Source: an uncultured Collinsella sp.
GTDB taxonomy: Bacteria > Actinomycetota > Coriobacteriia > Coriobacteriales > Coriobacteriaceae
NCBI GenBank assembly: GCA_959604825.1
Contig: CAUHCN010000018.1
Coordinates: 1 to 46,918 of the forward strand
Length of the DNA: 46,918 nucleotides
Reading direction: 5' to 3'
In this document: positions 14,652-23,413 of the stretch, piece by piece
How positions within the stretch are numbered: the stretch's first letter is position 1
Layout: each line of letters starts with the position of its first letter
The notes under the pieces: generated by a model
Seen by the model: the letters and a program-made list of their open reading frames with translations, nothing else
Told to the model about the DNA's origin: nothing
Database searches by the model: none
Program-made: the position numbers and the translations under genes

Positions 14652-16226
14652 TTGAGCATCACGCCCCTCGATAGCATCCGACGCACCATCGCCCGCCGCA
14701 ACGGCGTCACCGACCCCACCGTATCGGGCGGGGCGCACGGGCAGGGCGGACGCATCGAGAACGGCCTGTTCCCCGCATCGCACACCGCCGAGGAGCTCGC
14801 ACGAATCCAAGAGCTAAGCCAGCGTAACGCCGGCGGTCCCGACAGCAGCCAGGCTACACGCCGTCGCCGCGAGCGCGATCGCCAGCCCGGCCCCATCCGC
14901 CGCATGGTCAACGCTTGGTGGAACCGTCTGCTCGGTGCCGTCTACGGCGGCGGCTTCTCCATGCAGGAAGCGGAATACGAGGAGCACGCCACCAGTCGCG
15001 ACTATCTTTGGAACACCCTCGGCACCGCCGTGTGGGGCTTGGCATTTCCGCTGCTCACCATCGTGTCTACGCAGCTCGTGGGCGCCGAAGAAGCAGGCAA
15101 ATTCTCCATCGCCTTTGTCACCGGCACGCTCATCATGATCGCGTGCAACTACGGCGTGCGCAATTTCCAGGTCTCGGACATCGACGAAAAGACGTCCTTT
15201 GCCTCCTACCAGCTCAACCGCTGGCTTTGTGGAGCGCTCGCCCTAGGCTGCGGCCTCATGTACAGCAGCGCCCGCGGCTATGACGCGCAGATGGCGACGA
15301 TCGGCCTGGGCGTCTACCTGTATAAGGTCATCGACGGCGTCGCCGACGTGTACGAAGGCCGCCTGCAGCAGGCCGACAAACTCTACTTGGCTGGAATGAG
15401 CCAAACGCTACGCTCCGTCGGCGTCATCGCGGTCTTCAGCGTGGCGCTGTTCCTCACGCGCAGCATGCCCATCGCGGCCATGGCCATGGGCATCGCCGCG
15501 ATCGCCTCGCTCGTGCTGGTCACCGCGCCGCTCGCCCTGCTCGAGACCGAAAAATCGCGCCGCGTGAGCCTTCGCGAGGTCGGCCACCTGTTTGTCCAGT
15601 GCGCTCCACTCTTTGGTGCACTGTTCTTGTTCAACCTTATCGAGAGCATGCCCAAGTTTGTGATGGAAGGCACGCTGGCATACAAATATCAGCTGTACTT
15701 TAATGCCCTGTTCTTTCCGGCGCAGGCTATTTTGCTGAGCATTGGATTTATCTATAAACCGCAGCTCCTGCGCTTGTCGAGCATTTGGGCTAATCCTCGC
15801 AAGCGTCGTCGCTTTGACCTGATTATTGTTGCCGTTATGGCGCTGATCGTGGTCATCACCGGCATGTGCGCCGCATTTATGGCAGGTCCCGGTATTTCCC
15901 TCATGAGCTTTATGTACGGCCTCAGCTTTGAACGCTACCGTACGCTGGCGCTGCTGATGGTCGTCGCCGGCGGCGTCACCGCGGCCATCGACTTTATCTA
16001 CGCCATCATCACGGTGCTGCGCCACGCTGGAGACGTCACCAAGATCTACCTGATCTGCTTCGCCGTAAGCGTGGTGCTGCCGGTGATCCTGATTAAGCTG
16101 CTGGGTCTGATGGGCGCCGTCGTGAGTTACCTAGCCATCATGGCCCTACTGCTGGTACTGTTGATTATCGAATACGCCCACATCCGCCAACGCATCGAGC
16201 GCGACCGCAACCCGTACGGCGCCTAA
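14652..16226 (+). CDS. polysaccharide flippase-like membrane protein
   Basis: A 524-residue integral membrane protein resembling Wzx/MATE-type oligosaccharide flippases, which move lipid-linked sugars across the membrane. The first ~110 residues are cytosolic, with a basic patch (QATRRRRERDRQPGPIRR). About 12 hydrophobic segments follow from residue ~118 (TLGTAVWGLAFPLLTIVSTQLVG), including the conserved early TM pattern with 'EAGKFSIAFV'. It starts with TTG, supported by AAAGGA eight bases upstream. No glycosyltransferase genes adjoin it, so the substrate is unknown. A -10 box, TATACT, lies at 14619-14624. Confidence 0.75.
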   Translation: MSITPLDSIRRTIARRNGVTDPTVSGGAHGQGGRIENGLFPASHTAEELARIQELSQRNAGGPDSSQATRRRRERDRQPGPIRRMVNAWWNRLLGAVYGGGFSMQEAEYEEHATSRDYLWNTLGTAVWGLAFPLLTIVSTQLVGAEEAGKFSIAFVTGTLIMIACNYGVRNFQVSDIDEKTSFASYQLNRWLCGALALGCGLMYSSARGYDAQMATIGLGVYLYKVIDGVADVYEGRLQQADKLYLAGMSQTLRSVGVIAVFSVALFLTRSMPIAAMAMGIAAIASLVLVTAPLALLETEKSRRVSLREVGHLFVQCAPLFGALFLFNLIESMPKFVMEGTLAYKYQLYFNALFFPAQAILLSIGFIYKPQLLRLSSIWANPRKRRRFDLIIVAVMALIVVITGMCAAFMAGPGISLMSFMYGLSFERYRTLALLMVVAGGVTAAIDFIYAIITVLRHAGDVTKIYLICFAVSVVLPVILIKLLGLMGAVVSYLAIMALLLVLLIIEYAHIRQRIERDRNPYGA

Positions 16227-16273
16227 TTGGCGCAATGGGGGGTCTCGTTGCGGACGATTTGCGACACGCAAAA

Positions 16274-16396
16274 CTAAGTGAGTAGACTTTTGCCGAATCC
16301 CTGACCACACCGGCAAAACACAAGTCAGTGACCTGCGGTTTTGTTGAGGCAAATTTGCCGGCTGCTCGGCATTTCCAAAAAAGTCTACTCACTTAG
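16274..16396. mobile_element. MITE-like element with 18-bp terminal inverted repeats
   Basis: CTAAGTGAGTAGACTTTT (16274-16291) is repeated perfectly inverted at 16379-16396. Just inside are TGCCGA/TCGGCA and CCGGCAAA/TTTGCCGG pairs. It is about 123 bases long, has no coding frame, and fills most of the gap after the flippase gene. It could fold into one long hairpin. Confidence 0.6.
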
Positions 16397-16416
16397 CCAG
16401 CGGACAGCCAAAAAAG

Positions 16417-16455
16417 AACCGTCGCAACGTCGTTTGACTCCGTTGCGACGGTTTT
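16417..16455. terminator. bidirectional intrinsic terminator
   Basis: AACCGTCGCAACG pairs perfectly with CGTTGCGACGGTT around an 11-base loop, with T-runs on both sides. It separates the convergent flippase and metallophosphatase genes. Confidence 0.9.
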
Positions 16456-16536
16456 TCGAGCATTTTCGCACTGCCGAGGACGCAGACGCTCCTCATTTCT
16501 CGCGCTTACCGAGCAAGAAAGCGCTATTCTCCGAAA

Positions 16537-16561
16537 GTAGTCAAAAAAGCTCCGTCCCAAA
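16537..16561 (-). repeat. short repeat: GGAGC T-run GACTAC, copy 2
   Basis: On the minus strand this reads TTTGGGACGGAGC then TTTTTTGACTAC, as at 3663-3688. It lies about 20 bases past the metallophosphatase stop. Confidence 0.6.
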
Positions 16562-16581
16562 TTAGCTACCACTTGCACCGA

Positions 16582-17421
16582 TTATTCGCCCGGGTTGATG
16601 TTCGCGTAGAACTCCGCCCCATCATCGAGCCGCAGGATCCCGACGCGGCCGAACTCGGAGCCGGTGGCGGCGGCGCAGTCGATATCGATGCGATCGGGCA
16701 CGCCGGCGGTATCCTCGCCACCCAGGCGCACGATCTGCCCGCGGCCCGACTCCTCATCGAGCCCCGCAAGACCACCGACCTCGCAATAACGCCCGAGCGA
16801 CACCGTTGGCGTGTGACCGCTCACCACGACCGGACCCTTGCCCTCGGCAGAAAGCAGCCCGGTCGGCGCATCCCAATAGCCGTGACGAATCCACAGCAGG
16901 TCATCGGCCGACTGCACCGCGAGCATCTGCTGCAGCAGCTCGCGATCGGCACCCACCGCTCCAACGCCATCGGCACAATCGACGCCATGCTCAAGCAAAA
17001 ACGCGCGCGCCGCCTTCATCTCGATTCCAGCATGTACCAGCAGATACGGGCGCTCCTCGGTCTCGGCCACCGCGTAGAGCGGCAGCGCGGCCATCCATCG
17101 CACGAGCTCCTCGTATGCGTCAAATTCCATGTCGTTGAGCTGCTCGCGCGTCGTCCAGCCACCGTTGATATCCCAGGTCTCGGCATCGAGCGGATCCTGG
17201 CTAATGATGGCATCGAGCATGATCTGCTCGTGATTACCCTTGAGAACGCGGGCGTTAGGCAGCGAGCGCACGAGCTTAATAACGCCGACCGGATCGGGCC
17301 CGCGATCGATCATGTCGCCCAGCACGTACAGCGTGTCGTCGGACGTCAACGAGATCTTAGACAGGGCCTCGTCAAGCGCATGCACGTGCCCGTGAGCGTC
17401 AGATGTCACATAGATCGCCAT
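16582..17421 (-). CDS. PPP-type metallophosphoesterase
   Basis: A 279-residue calcineurin-like phosphatase. Metal-site motifs run in order: SDAHGH at 7-12, GDMIDRGPD near 35-43, GNHEQIM near 62-68, and a later SGHTPT. The GDxxDRG/GNHE pattern places it in the bacterial PPP group, which includes protein phosphatases and Ap4A hydrolases; the substrate is not clear. Two histidines in HVHALDEALS near the N-terminus are typical. It is probably cytosolic and monocistronic, with a shared terminator downstream. Confidence 0.87.
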   Translation of the reverse strand: MAIYVTSDAHGHVHALDEALSKISLTSDDTLYVLGDMIDRGPDPVGVIKLVRSLPNARVLKGNHEQIMLDAIISQDPLDAETWDINGGWTTREQLNDMEFDAYEELVRWMAALPLYAVAETEERPYLLVHAGIEMKAARAFLLEHGVDCADGVGAVGADRELLQQMLAVQSADDLLWIRHGYWDAPTGLLSAEGKGPVVVSGHTPTVSLGRYCEVGGLAGLDEESGRGQIVRLGGEDTAGVPDRIDIDCAAATGSEFGRVGILRLDDGAEFYANINPGE

Positions 17422-17674
17422 GGTACGCCTCTCCTTGCATTGCGGCCGAAGCCCGGTGCCGCAACTAAAACTTCAAGTTGAACTTAAACGTTACCCATTG
17501 TACTCCGTTGCAATAAAGCTGGAAAGGGTTTCCGAGCAGAGGCAAAGACGGCAGCCGTCTATGACGATATCGCGCACGCCCGCAATCCAACCCCATAAAC
17601 CCACCATCTTTGGGTACAAATAACCGCAGACAACTGACCGTGCCACGCCAACCACCCAGGAGCGGACACCATCT

Positions 17675-19276
17675 ATGAACCAGATCCTTCTCTTTATCGG
17701 CCTCGTCATCATTTTGTGCCTGACCATCAAACCCGTCGGCAAAAAACTCCCCTTCCCCACCCTGCTCATCTTTATCGCGCTCGGCATGCTGTTGGGCGTC
17801 AACGGCCCGGCGCATATCGACTTTAGCGACTACGCGCTCACCGAAACCGTCTGCAGCACGGCGCTGCTGTTCATCATGTTCTACGGCGGCTTTAACACCA
17901 ACATCGACCGCGCCAAGCCCGTCGCCGTGCCCGCGGTGCTGCTGAGCACGCTCGGCGTCGTCATCACCGCAGGCATCACCGGCGTGTTCGCCCACTTCGT
18001 GCTGGGCTTCGACTGGATCGGCGGCCTGCTGCTGGGATCAGTCGTGGCATCCACCGACGCGGCCAGCGTCTTTAGCGTTCTGCGCGAGCACAGCCTGTCG
18101 CTGAAGGGCGGCACCGACTCGCTGCTCGAGGTCGAATCGGGCTCCAACGACCCCGTCGCCTACATGCTCACCGCCGTGCTCGCCACACTCGCGGCCGGCG
18201 GCGACATCAACATTCCCGCACTGCTGGCCAAGCAGATTATCCTGGGCGCGGGCCTGGGCCTTGCCATCGGCTGGGCGGCGGGCCGTCTGATTGAACGCGC
18301 ACACGCAACGGCCGAGGGCGCGCAGACCATCTTCTTGTTCGCCGTGGCGATCGTCGCCTACGCGCTACCAAGCTATCTGGGCGGCAACGGCTTTTTGGCC
18401 GTATACCTGGCCGGCATTGTGCTGGGTGCGAGCGACATCACCGGCAAGGTCGAGATGGCGCACTTCTTTGACACCCTCACCGAGATGGCCGAGATGACGA
18501 TCTTCTTCTTGCTCGGCCTGCTCGTCACGCCCGCACGCCTGCCGCAGATGCTGCTGCCGGGCCTGGCGCTCATGGCGTTTATGCTCTACGTGAGCCGTCC
18601 CATCGCCGTCGGCGTGCTCCTGGCGCCCTTTAAGACGAACCCCCGCCAGGTCGCGCTCGTAAGCTGGGCGGGCCTGCGCGGAGCAGCTTCGGTCGTGTTT
18701 AGCCTCTTTGCCGTGGTGGCCGGCGTTCCCGGCGGACACGACCTATTTGACCTGGTGTTTGTGATTGCCGTGTCGAGCATTGTGGTGCAGGGCTCGCTGC
18801 TGCCAGCGGTGGCGAAGAAGCTCGATATGATCGATGCGACCGGCGACGTGCGCCGCACCTTTAACGACTATCGCGACGAAGACGGCATGTCATTTGTAAA
18901 GCTCAAGGTGGGTGCTGGCCATCCGTTTGCCGAGCGCTCGCTCGCCGATATTGGCAGCGCGACGGACATGCTCGTGGTCCTGGTGCTGCGCGACGGGGCG
19001 CACCCGGTGCTGCCCAACGGCGATACCGTGATCCAGGAAGGCGATCTGCTGGTGATGGCCGCCCCAACGTTCGAAGAGCGTGCCGAGGTTACGCTGCGCG
19101 AGGTCACCGTAACCCCCCACGGTCGCCTGGCCGGCCAGCGTCTTCGCGATGTGCCGCAGGGCAAGCACCCCTTTATCGTGGTGATGCTCAAGCGCGACGG
19201 CCAAACGATCATCCCCGACGGCAACACCCTAATATACGCCGGCGACGAAGCCGTCATCGCCACGCTCGCGTCGTAG
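17675..19276 (+). CDS. K+/H+ antiporter, NhaP2/CvrA type
   Basis: A 533-residue CPA1-family membrane protein exchanging K+ or Na+ for protons. The first ~390 residues carry about 12 hydrophobic segments with ASTDAASVF and the ESGSNDPVAY motif (conserved acidic residues of the ion site). The last ~140 residues hold two TrkA-C (RCK_C)-like domains: LKVGAGHPFAERSLADIG...LLVMAAP and VTPHGRLAGQRLRDVP...DEAVIA. These bind a small ligand, possibly c-di-AMP or nucleotides, and gate transport. AGGAG lies upstream. The 253-base gap before it carries AGACGGCAGCCGTCT (17546-17560), a perfect palindrome, and little else. Confidence 0.9.
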   Translation: MNQILLFIGLVIILCLTIKPVGKKLPFPTLLIFIALGMLLGVNGPAHIDFSDYALTETVCSTALLFIMFYGGFNTNIDRAKPVAVPAVLLSTLGVVITAGITGVFAHFVLGFDWIGGLLLGSVVASTDAASVFSVLREHSLSLKGGTDSLLEVESGSNDPVAYMLTAVLATLAAGGDINIPALLAKQIILGAGLGLAIGWAAGRLIERAHATAEGAQTIFLFAVAIVAYALPSYLGGNGFLAVYLAGIVLGASDITGKVEMAHFFDTLTEMAEMTIFFLLGLLVTPARLPQMLLPGLALMAFMLYVSRPIAVGVLLAPFKTNPRQVALVSWAGLRGAASVVFSLFAVVAGVPGGHDLFDLVFVIAVSSIVVQGSLLPAVAKKLDMIDATGDVRRTFNDYRDEDGMSFVKLKVGAGHPFAERSLADIGSATDMLVVLVLRDGAHPVLPNGDTVIQEGDLLVMAAPTFEERAEVTLREVTVTPHGRLAGQRLRDVPQGKHPFIVVMLKRDGQTIIPDGNTLIYAGDEAVIATLAS

Positions 19277-19293
19277 CGGGCAGGAGGTAGCTA

Positions 19294-19368
19294 ATTTGCG
19301 ACGAAGAGATCAAACGCCTAGAAAGCCTCATGCCTTCGCTCGCAGATTTGGATTTGACTGAGGAGTAA
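19294..19368 (+). other. possible short frame or gene remnant after the antiporter
   Basis: A 24-codon frame begins at ATT, six bases after a perfect AGGAGG, and encodes a sequence like CDEEIKRLESLMPSLADLDLTEE ending in TAA at 19368. The amphipathic, acidic character is protein-like. No ATG or GTG start exists. It may be the tail of a lost gene, or a leader peptide with a rare start. Confidence 0.25.
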
Positions 19369-19502
19369 AGCACCCCTCCCCCATGTAACCATCCTGTAAA
19401 TCATAGCGGCGCACTCGGGTTTTGCTGTGATGCGGTCGCGCCTAGCGCTCCACTGTGCTAAAGTATCCCGAACGTTCAAACGACTACGAGGGAGACTAGA
19501 AG

Positions 19503-20627
19503 ATGGCACGTGTGCACAACTTCTCAGCTGGCCCGGCCGCGCTGCCTACAAGCGTGCTCGCCGAGATCGCCGACGAGATGATGGACTACCGCGGTTGCGG
19601 CATGTCCGTGCTCGAGATGAGCCATCGATCTAGCATGTACCAGCAGATTATCGACGACGCCGAGGCAACCCTGCGCCGTCTGCTGAGCATCCCGGACAAC
19701 TACCGTGTCCTGTTTTTACAGGGCGGTGCCACGCTGCAGTTTGCGGGCATCCCCATGAACCTCATGCACCGCGGCCGCGCCGGCTACATCGTGACCGGCA
19801 ACTTTGCCAACAAGGCATACAAAGAAGCCGCCAAGTACGGTGAGGCCGTGTTGCTCGCGAGCTCCGAGGACACCAACTTCGACCGCATCCCCGACATGGC
19901 CGACATCAATGCGCGCATTGCCGCCGAGGCCGCAGGCGACGGGCTCGACTACGTCTACATCTGCCAGAACAACACCATCTTTGGCACCATGTACCACGAG
20001 CTGCCCAGTTGTGGCGATGTGCCGCTGGTCGCCGATGTCTCGAGCTGCTTCCTGTCGCAGCCGCTCGACGTTGAGCGCTACGGGCTCATTTACGCCGGAG
20101 CGCAGAAAAACGCCGGCGCCGCGGGCGTGACCGTGGCCATCGTGCGCGACGACCTCATCGCAGATGGCCCCGCCTTTGCGCAGACGCCGCAGTACCTGGA
20201 CCTTAAGACCCAGGCCGCCAAGGGTTCCATGCTCAACACGCCCAACACCTTTGGCATCTACGTGTGCGGCAAGGTGTTCCGTTGGGTTGAGCAGACCGGC
20301 GGACTTGCCGCCATGGCCGAGCGCAACTGGGCCAAGGCCAACCTGCTCTACGACCTGCTCGAGCACAGCGTGCTGTTCCATGGCACCACACAGGCCGACA
20401 GCCGCTCCATCGCCAACGTCACCTTCCGCACCGGCGACGCCGAACTCGACGCGGCCTTTGTCGCAGGCGCGGCAGAGCACCAGATTCAAAACGTCAAGGG
20501 CCATCGCCTGGTGGGCGGCATGCGCGCTAGCGTCTACAACGCCGTAACCATGGAAGATGTGCAGGCACTGGCCTCGTACATGAAGGACTTCGAAGCGCAG
20601 CTTAGTTTGAGCCCGCGATCTAACTAG
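19503..20627 (+). CDS. serC: phosphoserine aminotransferase
   Basis: Transfers an amino group from glutamate to 3-phosphohydroxypyruvate, the second step of serine synthesis; it needs PLP. The 374-residue class V aminotransferase begins RVHNFSAGPAALP, the SerC signature, followed by GGATLQFAGIPMNL. The PLP-lysine region is YAGAQKNAGAAGVTVAIVRDD. The C-terminal VGGMRASVYNAVTMEDVQAL binds phosphate. The start has GAGGGAG upstream. serA follows after 69 bases, forming a serine-synthesis operon. Confidence 0.96.
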   Translation: MARVHNFSAGPAALPTSVLAEIADEMMDYRGCGMSVLEMSHRSSMYQQIIDDAEATLRRLLSIPDNYRVLFLQGGATLQFAGIPMNLMHRGRAGYIVTGNFANKAYKEAAKYGEAVLLASSEDTNFDRIPDMADINARIAAEAAGDGLDYVYICQNNTIFGTMYHELPSCGDVPLVADVSSCFLSQPLDVERYGLIYAGAQKNAGAAGVTVAIVRDDLIADGPAFAQTPQYLDLKTQAAKGSMLNTPNTFGIYVCGKVFRWVEQTGGLAAMAERNWAKANLLYDLLEHSVLFHGTTQADSRSIANVTFRTGDAELDAAFVAGAAEHQIQNVKGHRLVGGMRASVYNAVTMEDVQALASYMKDFEAQLSLSPRSN

Positions 20628-20696
20628 CCCGCAACGCGCGGGCCGACCAGCCACTTCAAACCACTTGTAATAAACAAATCCGCTAAGGAGTTTTTC

Positions 20697-21860
20697 ATGC
20701 GCAAGATTAAAACCATCGACGACATTACCAAGGACGGCAAAGTCGAATTTGGCGAGGGCTACGAGTTTGTGGGCACCGCCGAGGAGGCCGATGCCATCCT
20801 GATGCGCTCCACCGACCTGCACGGCTACGAGCTGCCCGAGGGCATTCGCGCCATCGCCCGCTGCGGCGCCGGCGTCAACAACATCCCCGTCGAGGAGTAC
20901 GCCAAGAAGGGCGTCGTCGTCTTTAACTCCCCCGGTGCCAACAGCAACGCCGTCAAGGAGCTCGTCCTGGGCATGCTGGTGCTCTCGAGCCGCGGCGTGG
21001 TGCAGTCGATGAACTGGGTGCGCGACAACGCCGACGATCCCGAGATTCAGGTCGACGCCGAGAAGGCCAAGAAGGCATTTGTGGGCCGCGAGCTCAAGGG
21101 CAAGCGCATCGGCGTCATCGGTCTGGGCAACGTGGGCTCCAAGGTCGCCAACGCCTGCGTCGAACTGGGCATGGACGTCTACGGCTACGATCCGTTCATT
21201 TCCGTCGAGCATGCGTGGGTGCTGAGCCGCGAGGTTCAACGCGTGGGCACGCTCGAGGACCTCTGCCGCGGCTGCGACTACCTCACCGTGCACGTGCCCA
21301 GCAAGGCCGACACCATCGGCATGATCAGCACCCAGCAGATCGACCTGCTCGCTCCGGGCGCCGTGCTGATCAACTACGCACGCGAGACCATCATCGACGA
21401 AGACGCCGTCGACGCCGCCCTGCGTGAGGGCAAACTAAGCTGGTTTAGCTGCGACTTTGCCACGCCCAAGACCGTCAAGATGCCCAACACGTTTATCACC
21501 ACGCACTCGGGCGCCGGCACCGGCGAAGCCGAGGCCAATTGCGCCGACATGGCCATCAGTGAGCTCAAGGATTACCTGGAGAACGGTAACATCGCGCACA
21601 GCGTCAACTACCCCGCCTGCAGCATGGGCAAGGCGCGCGCCGCGAGCCGCATTGCCTGCCTGCACGCCAACGTGCCCAACATGATCGGTCAGATTACGGC
21701 AATCCTGGCCAAGGACAACGCCAACGTACAGCGTATGACCAACGAGTCCGCTGGCGAGAACGCCTACACCATGTTCGACACGGACGAGCACCTGAACAGC
21801 AGCACGATCGAGGCGCTTAAGCAGATTCCGTCGATGTATCGCGTGCGCGTGATTAAATAG
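20697..21860 (+). CDS. serA: D-3-phosphoglycerate dehydrogenase
   Basis: Oxidises 3-phosphoglycerate to 3-phosphohydroxypyruvate with NAD, the first step of serine synthesis. The 387-residue protein has the catalytic-domain start ARCGAGVNNIP, the Rossmann motif GKRIGVIGLGNVGSKVA at about 135-151 and the active-site stretch INYARETIIDE. The C-terminal ~75 residues form an ACT-like domain (ANVPNMIGQITAILAKDNANVQRM), which often binds serine as feedback inhibitor. It has AAGGAG upstream. It is the second gene of the serC-serA operon, and a strong terminator follows. Confidence 0.95.
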   Translation: MRKIKTIDDITKDGKVEFGEGYEFVGTAEEADAILMRSTDLHGYELPEGIRAIARCGAGVNNIPVEEYAKKGVVVFNSPGANSNAVKELVLGMLVLSSRGVVQSMNWVRDNADDPEIQVDAEKAKKAFVGRELKGKRIGVIGLGNVGSKVANACVELGMDVYGYDPFISVEHAWVLSREVQRVGTLEDLCRGCDYLTVHVPSKADTIGMISTQQIDLLAPGAVLINYARETIIDEDAVDAALREGKLSWFSCDFATPKTVKMPNTFITTHSGAGTGEAEANCADMAISELKDYLENGNIAHSVNYPACSMGKARAASRIACLHANVPNMIGQITAILAKDNANVQRMTNESAGENAYTMFDTDEHLNSSTIEALKQIPSMYRVRVIK

Positions 21861-21900
21861 CGCCGGCGCCAATCCTGCCAGACAGGCCACGAAGCCCATT

Positions 21901-21935
21901 CGGCCCCCGTTTTTCACGAAACGGGGGCCGATTTC
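21901..21935 (+). terminator. intrinsic terminator of serCA
   Basis: CGGCCCCCGTTT pairs with AAACGGGGGCCG around TTCACG, followed by ATTTC. Confidence 0.85.
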
Positions 21936-21963
21936 ATTGCTCCGGACGGCTTTAAAATAATAC

Positions 21964-22121
21964 CCAGAACAAGTTTTTTCGGATAATCGACAGTGAGGCC
22001 TCAGTCGCTAAGCACAACTGCTTTTACAAACAGCTTTATCAGGGGTTTTAGTAGGTAAAAATCGATCTCTATATGCCAAATTAAGGTTGACTGTCCATTT
22101 TCCGAAATAACTTGTTCTTGG
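21964..22121. mobile_element. MITE-like AT-rich element with long imperfect inverted repeats
   Basis: CCAGAACAAGTTTTTTCGGA at the left end is matched by the complement of TCCGAAATAACTTGTTCTTGG at the right end, and the homology runs on through GACAGT. The element is about 158 bases, AT-rich, with no coding frame. It sits directly after the serCA terminator, before the AbiEi/DUF559-like gene. Confidence 0.55.
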
Positions 22122-22209
22122 TAGCACTTTTAGAGCAAATTCCGGGGTGCAATTGAACCCTTTTCGCAACTAAAACCCTGGTTCCCGCGACCGTTTTCCA
22201 CCCGCGCGG

Positions 22210-23259
22210 CTACATTCCCGCCCAATCGATAAAAATCTCCTCACGAAGCCGCCGTTCGAGCTCCTGCTGCCGCGGCGTCTTGTCTTTCAACGGCATATCG
22301 AAGTAGGACATGATGAGTTCCATCACCACGCGGAAGGCATCGGAGTCGGCCAGCTGGCCATAGGTCATCAGAACGACGGGATATCCCATCGCTTGCAGCG
22401 CGGTCGTTCGATCGGAGTCCGAGATCTTGGATTCTATGGATCCGTGAATGGCTTTACCTTGGCATTCAACCAGGCACTCTCGGCTGCCGTCCTTATTTGC
22501 CAGCAGAATATCGGCATAGCGCCTATCGAGTCCCGAAATCAGGCGGGCACCGCGCGTCATGCGAATCTCGACGTTATTGGTAAGGCGCAACCCTTCGCCG
22601 CCGCGCAATCTTGTAAGGCCAAACAGCATCGAAGCCTGGACCTCGAGCGGCGATGCCGCCACCCCCGTAATGCATTTCGCGGCACGCGTGAACGATTTAG
22701 CGCCGCGGAGTCCCGGGATCTTATCGACGTATTCGGTAAGTTCAGAGAGCTCGATCAAGGGAGGTCGTTTCCACAAGTCCGTTGGATTCCCCGAGACATC
22801 CTTTACGTTTTCCCAGCCCAGCCGCGCGTCGCCCCACCGGTCCCCGTATGCCTGCTCAAGTGCCGACTTTACCTGAGGCGCAATCTTGCACACGGCGAAG
22901 GTGCCACACATCTCATACATGCACATGATCAGACGCTCGTTTGAGACCGAGGAAGCCAGGGTCAGCAGGGTAAAGAGTGGGGACGCAACATCGAGGCCAA
23001 ACTCCGTCTGCCGCACGGAATCAAACGGCCTCTCCCCGTTCCAAACATGCCTGACAATGCGATCGCCCTTGCGCCCGTAGACGCCCTGCGCCAACACGTG
23101 TAACGGGGTGCCCAGGAAATGCTTGACGAGTGGGTGCTCACAAAGATGCTCCCTGCGCGGATCGTCCACAGAATCGGGCAGGTCCGGCATTATCGCCAAG
23201 ACCTGTGGAGGTATTCGGTGATACCGAAAGGCAGATATGTCGCACAGCATGTCGTCCAT
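22210..23259 (-). CDS. AbiEi/DUF559-like protein with a possible nuclease fold
   Basis: A 349-residue protein with no firm function. It shares an ordered set of motifs with the protein at 31505-32695: an EMCGTF segment (116-121; ELCGAY in the other), SPLE at 203-206 followed by GGEGL (SPME and GGLGI), then RRYADI with D250, VECQGK at 264-269 and a DRTTALQAMGY stretch. This layout resembles AbiEi-type antitoxin and DUF559/Vsr-like proteins common in actinobacteria, whose C-terminus has a PD-(D/E)xK-related fold. No AbiEii toxin gene is beside it. The ATG at 23259 is chosen because upstream sequence runs into the divergent M20 gene. Its ribosome-binding site is weak. Confidence 0.7.
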   Translation of the reverse strand: MDDMLCDISAFRYHRIPPQVLAIMPDLPDSVDDPRREHLCEHPLVKHFLGTPLHVLAQGVYGRKGDRIVRHVWNGERPFDSVRQTEFGLDVASPLFTLLTLASSVSNERLIMCMYEMCGTFAVCKIAPQVKSALEQAYGDRWGDARLGWENVKDVSGNPTDLWKRPPLIELSELTEYVDKIPGLRGAKSFTRAAKCITGVAASPLEVQASMLFGLTRLRGGEGLRLTNNVEIRMTRGARLISGLDRRYADILLANKDGSRECLVECQGKAIHGSIESKISDSDRTTALQAMGYPVVLMTYGQLADSDAFRVVMELIMSYFDMPLKDKTPRQQELERRLREEIFIDWAGM

Positions 23260-23413
23260 GAAGGGTACGTACCCACCGCGTCGTTTGCAAACCCGCCTGG
23301 ACGGCAAACGCGCTGGCTCGGCCTGCGAACGGTAAATGCTGCCGCGCGCGCGTCGCGGATCCCTTAGGAGGCTTACAATCGGTTTGGAAAGCAGACTGAT
23401 TGTAAGGTTGCAT

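Noticed and set aside
19716..21293. A 525-codon minus-strand frame across serC and serA
   Set aside because: Both overlapped genes have full catalytic motifs; the antisense product is low-complexity.
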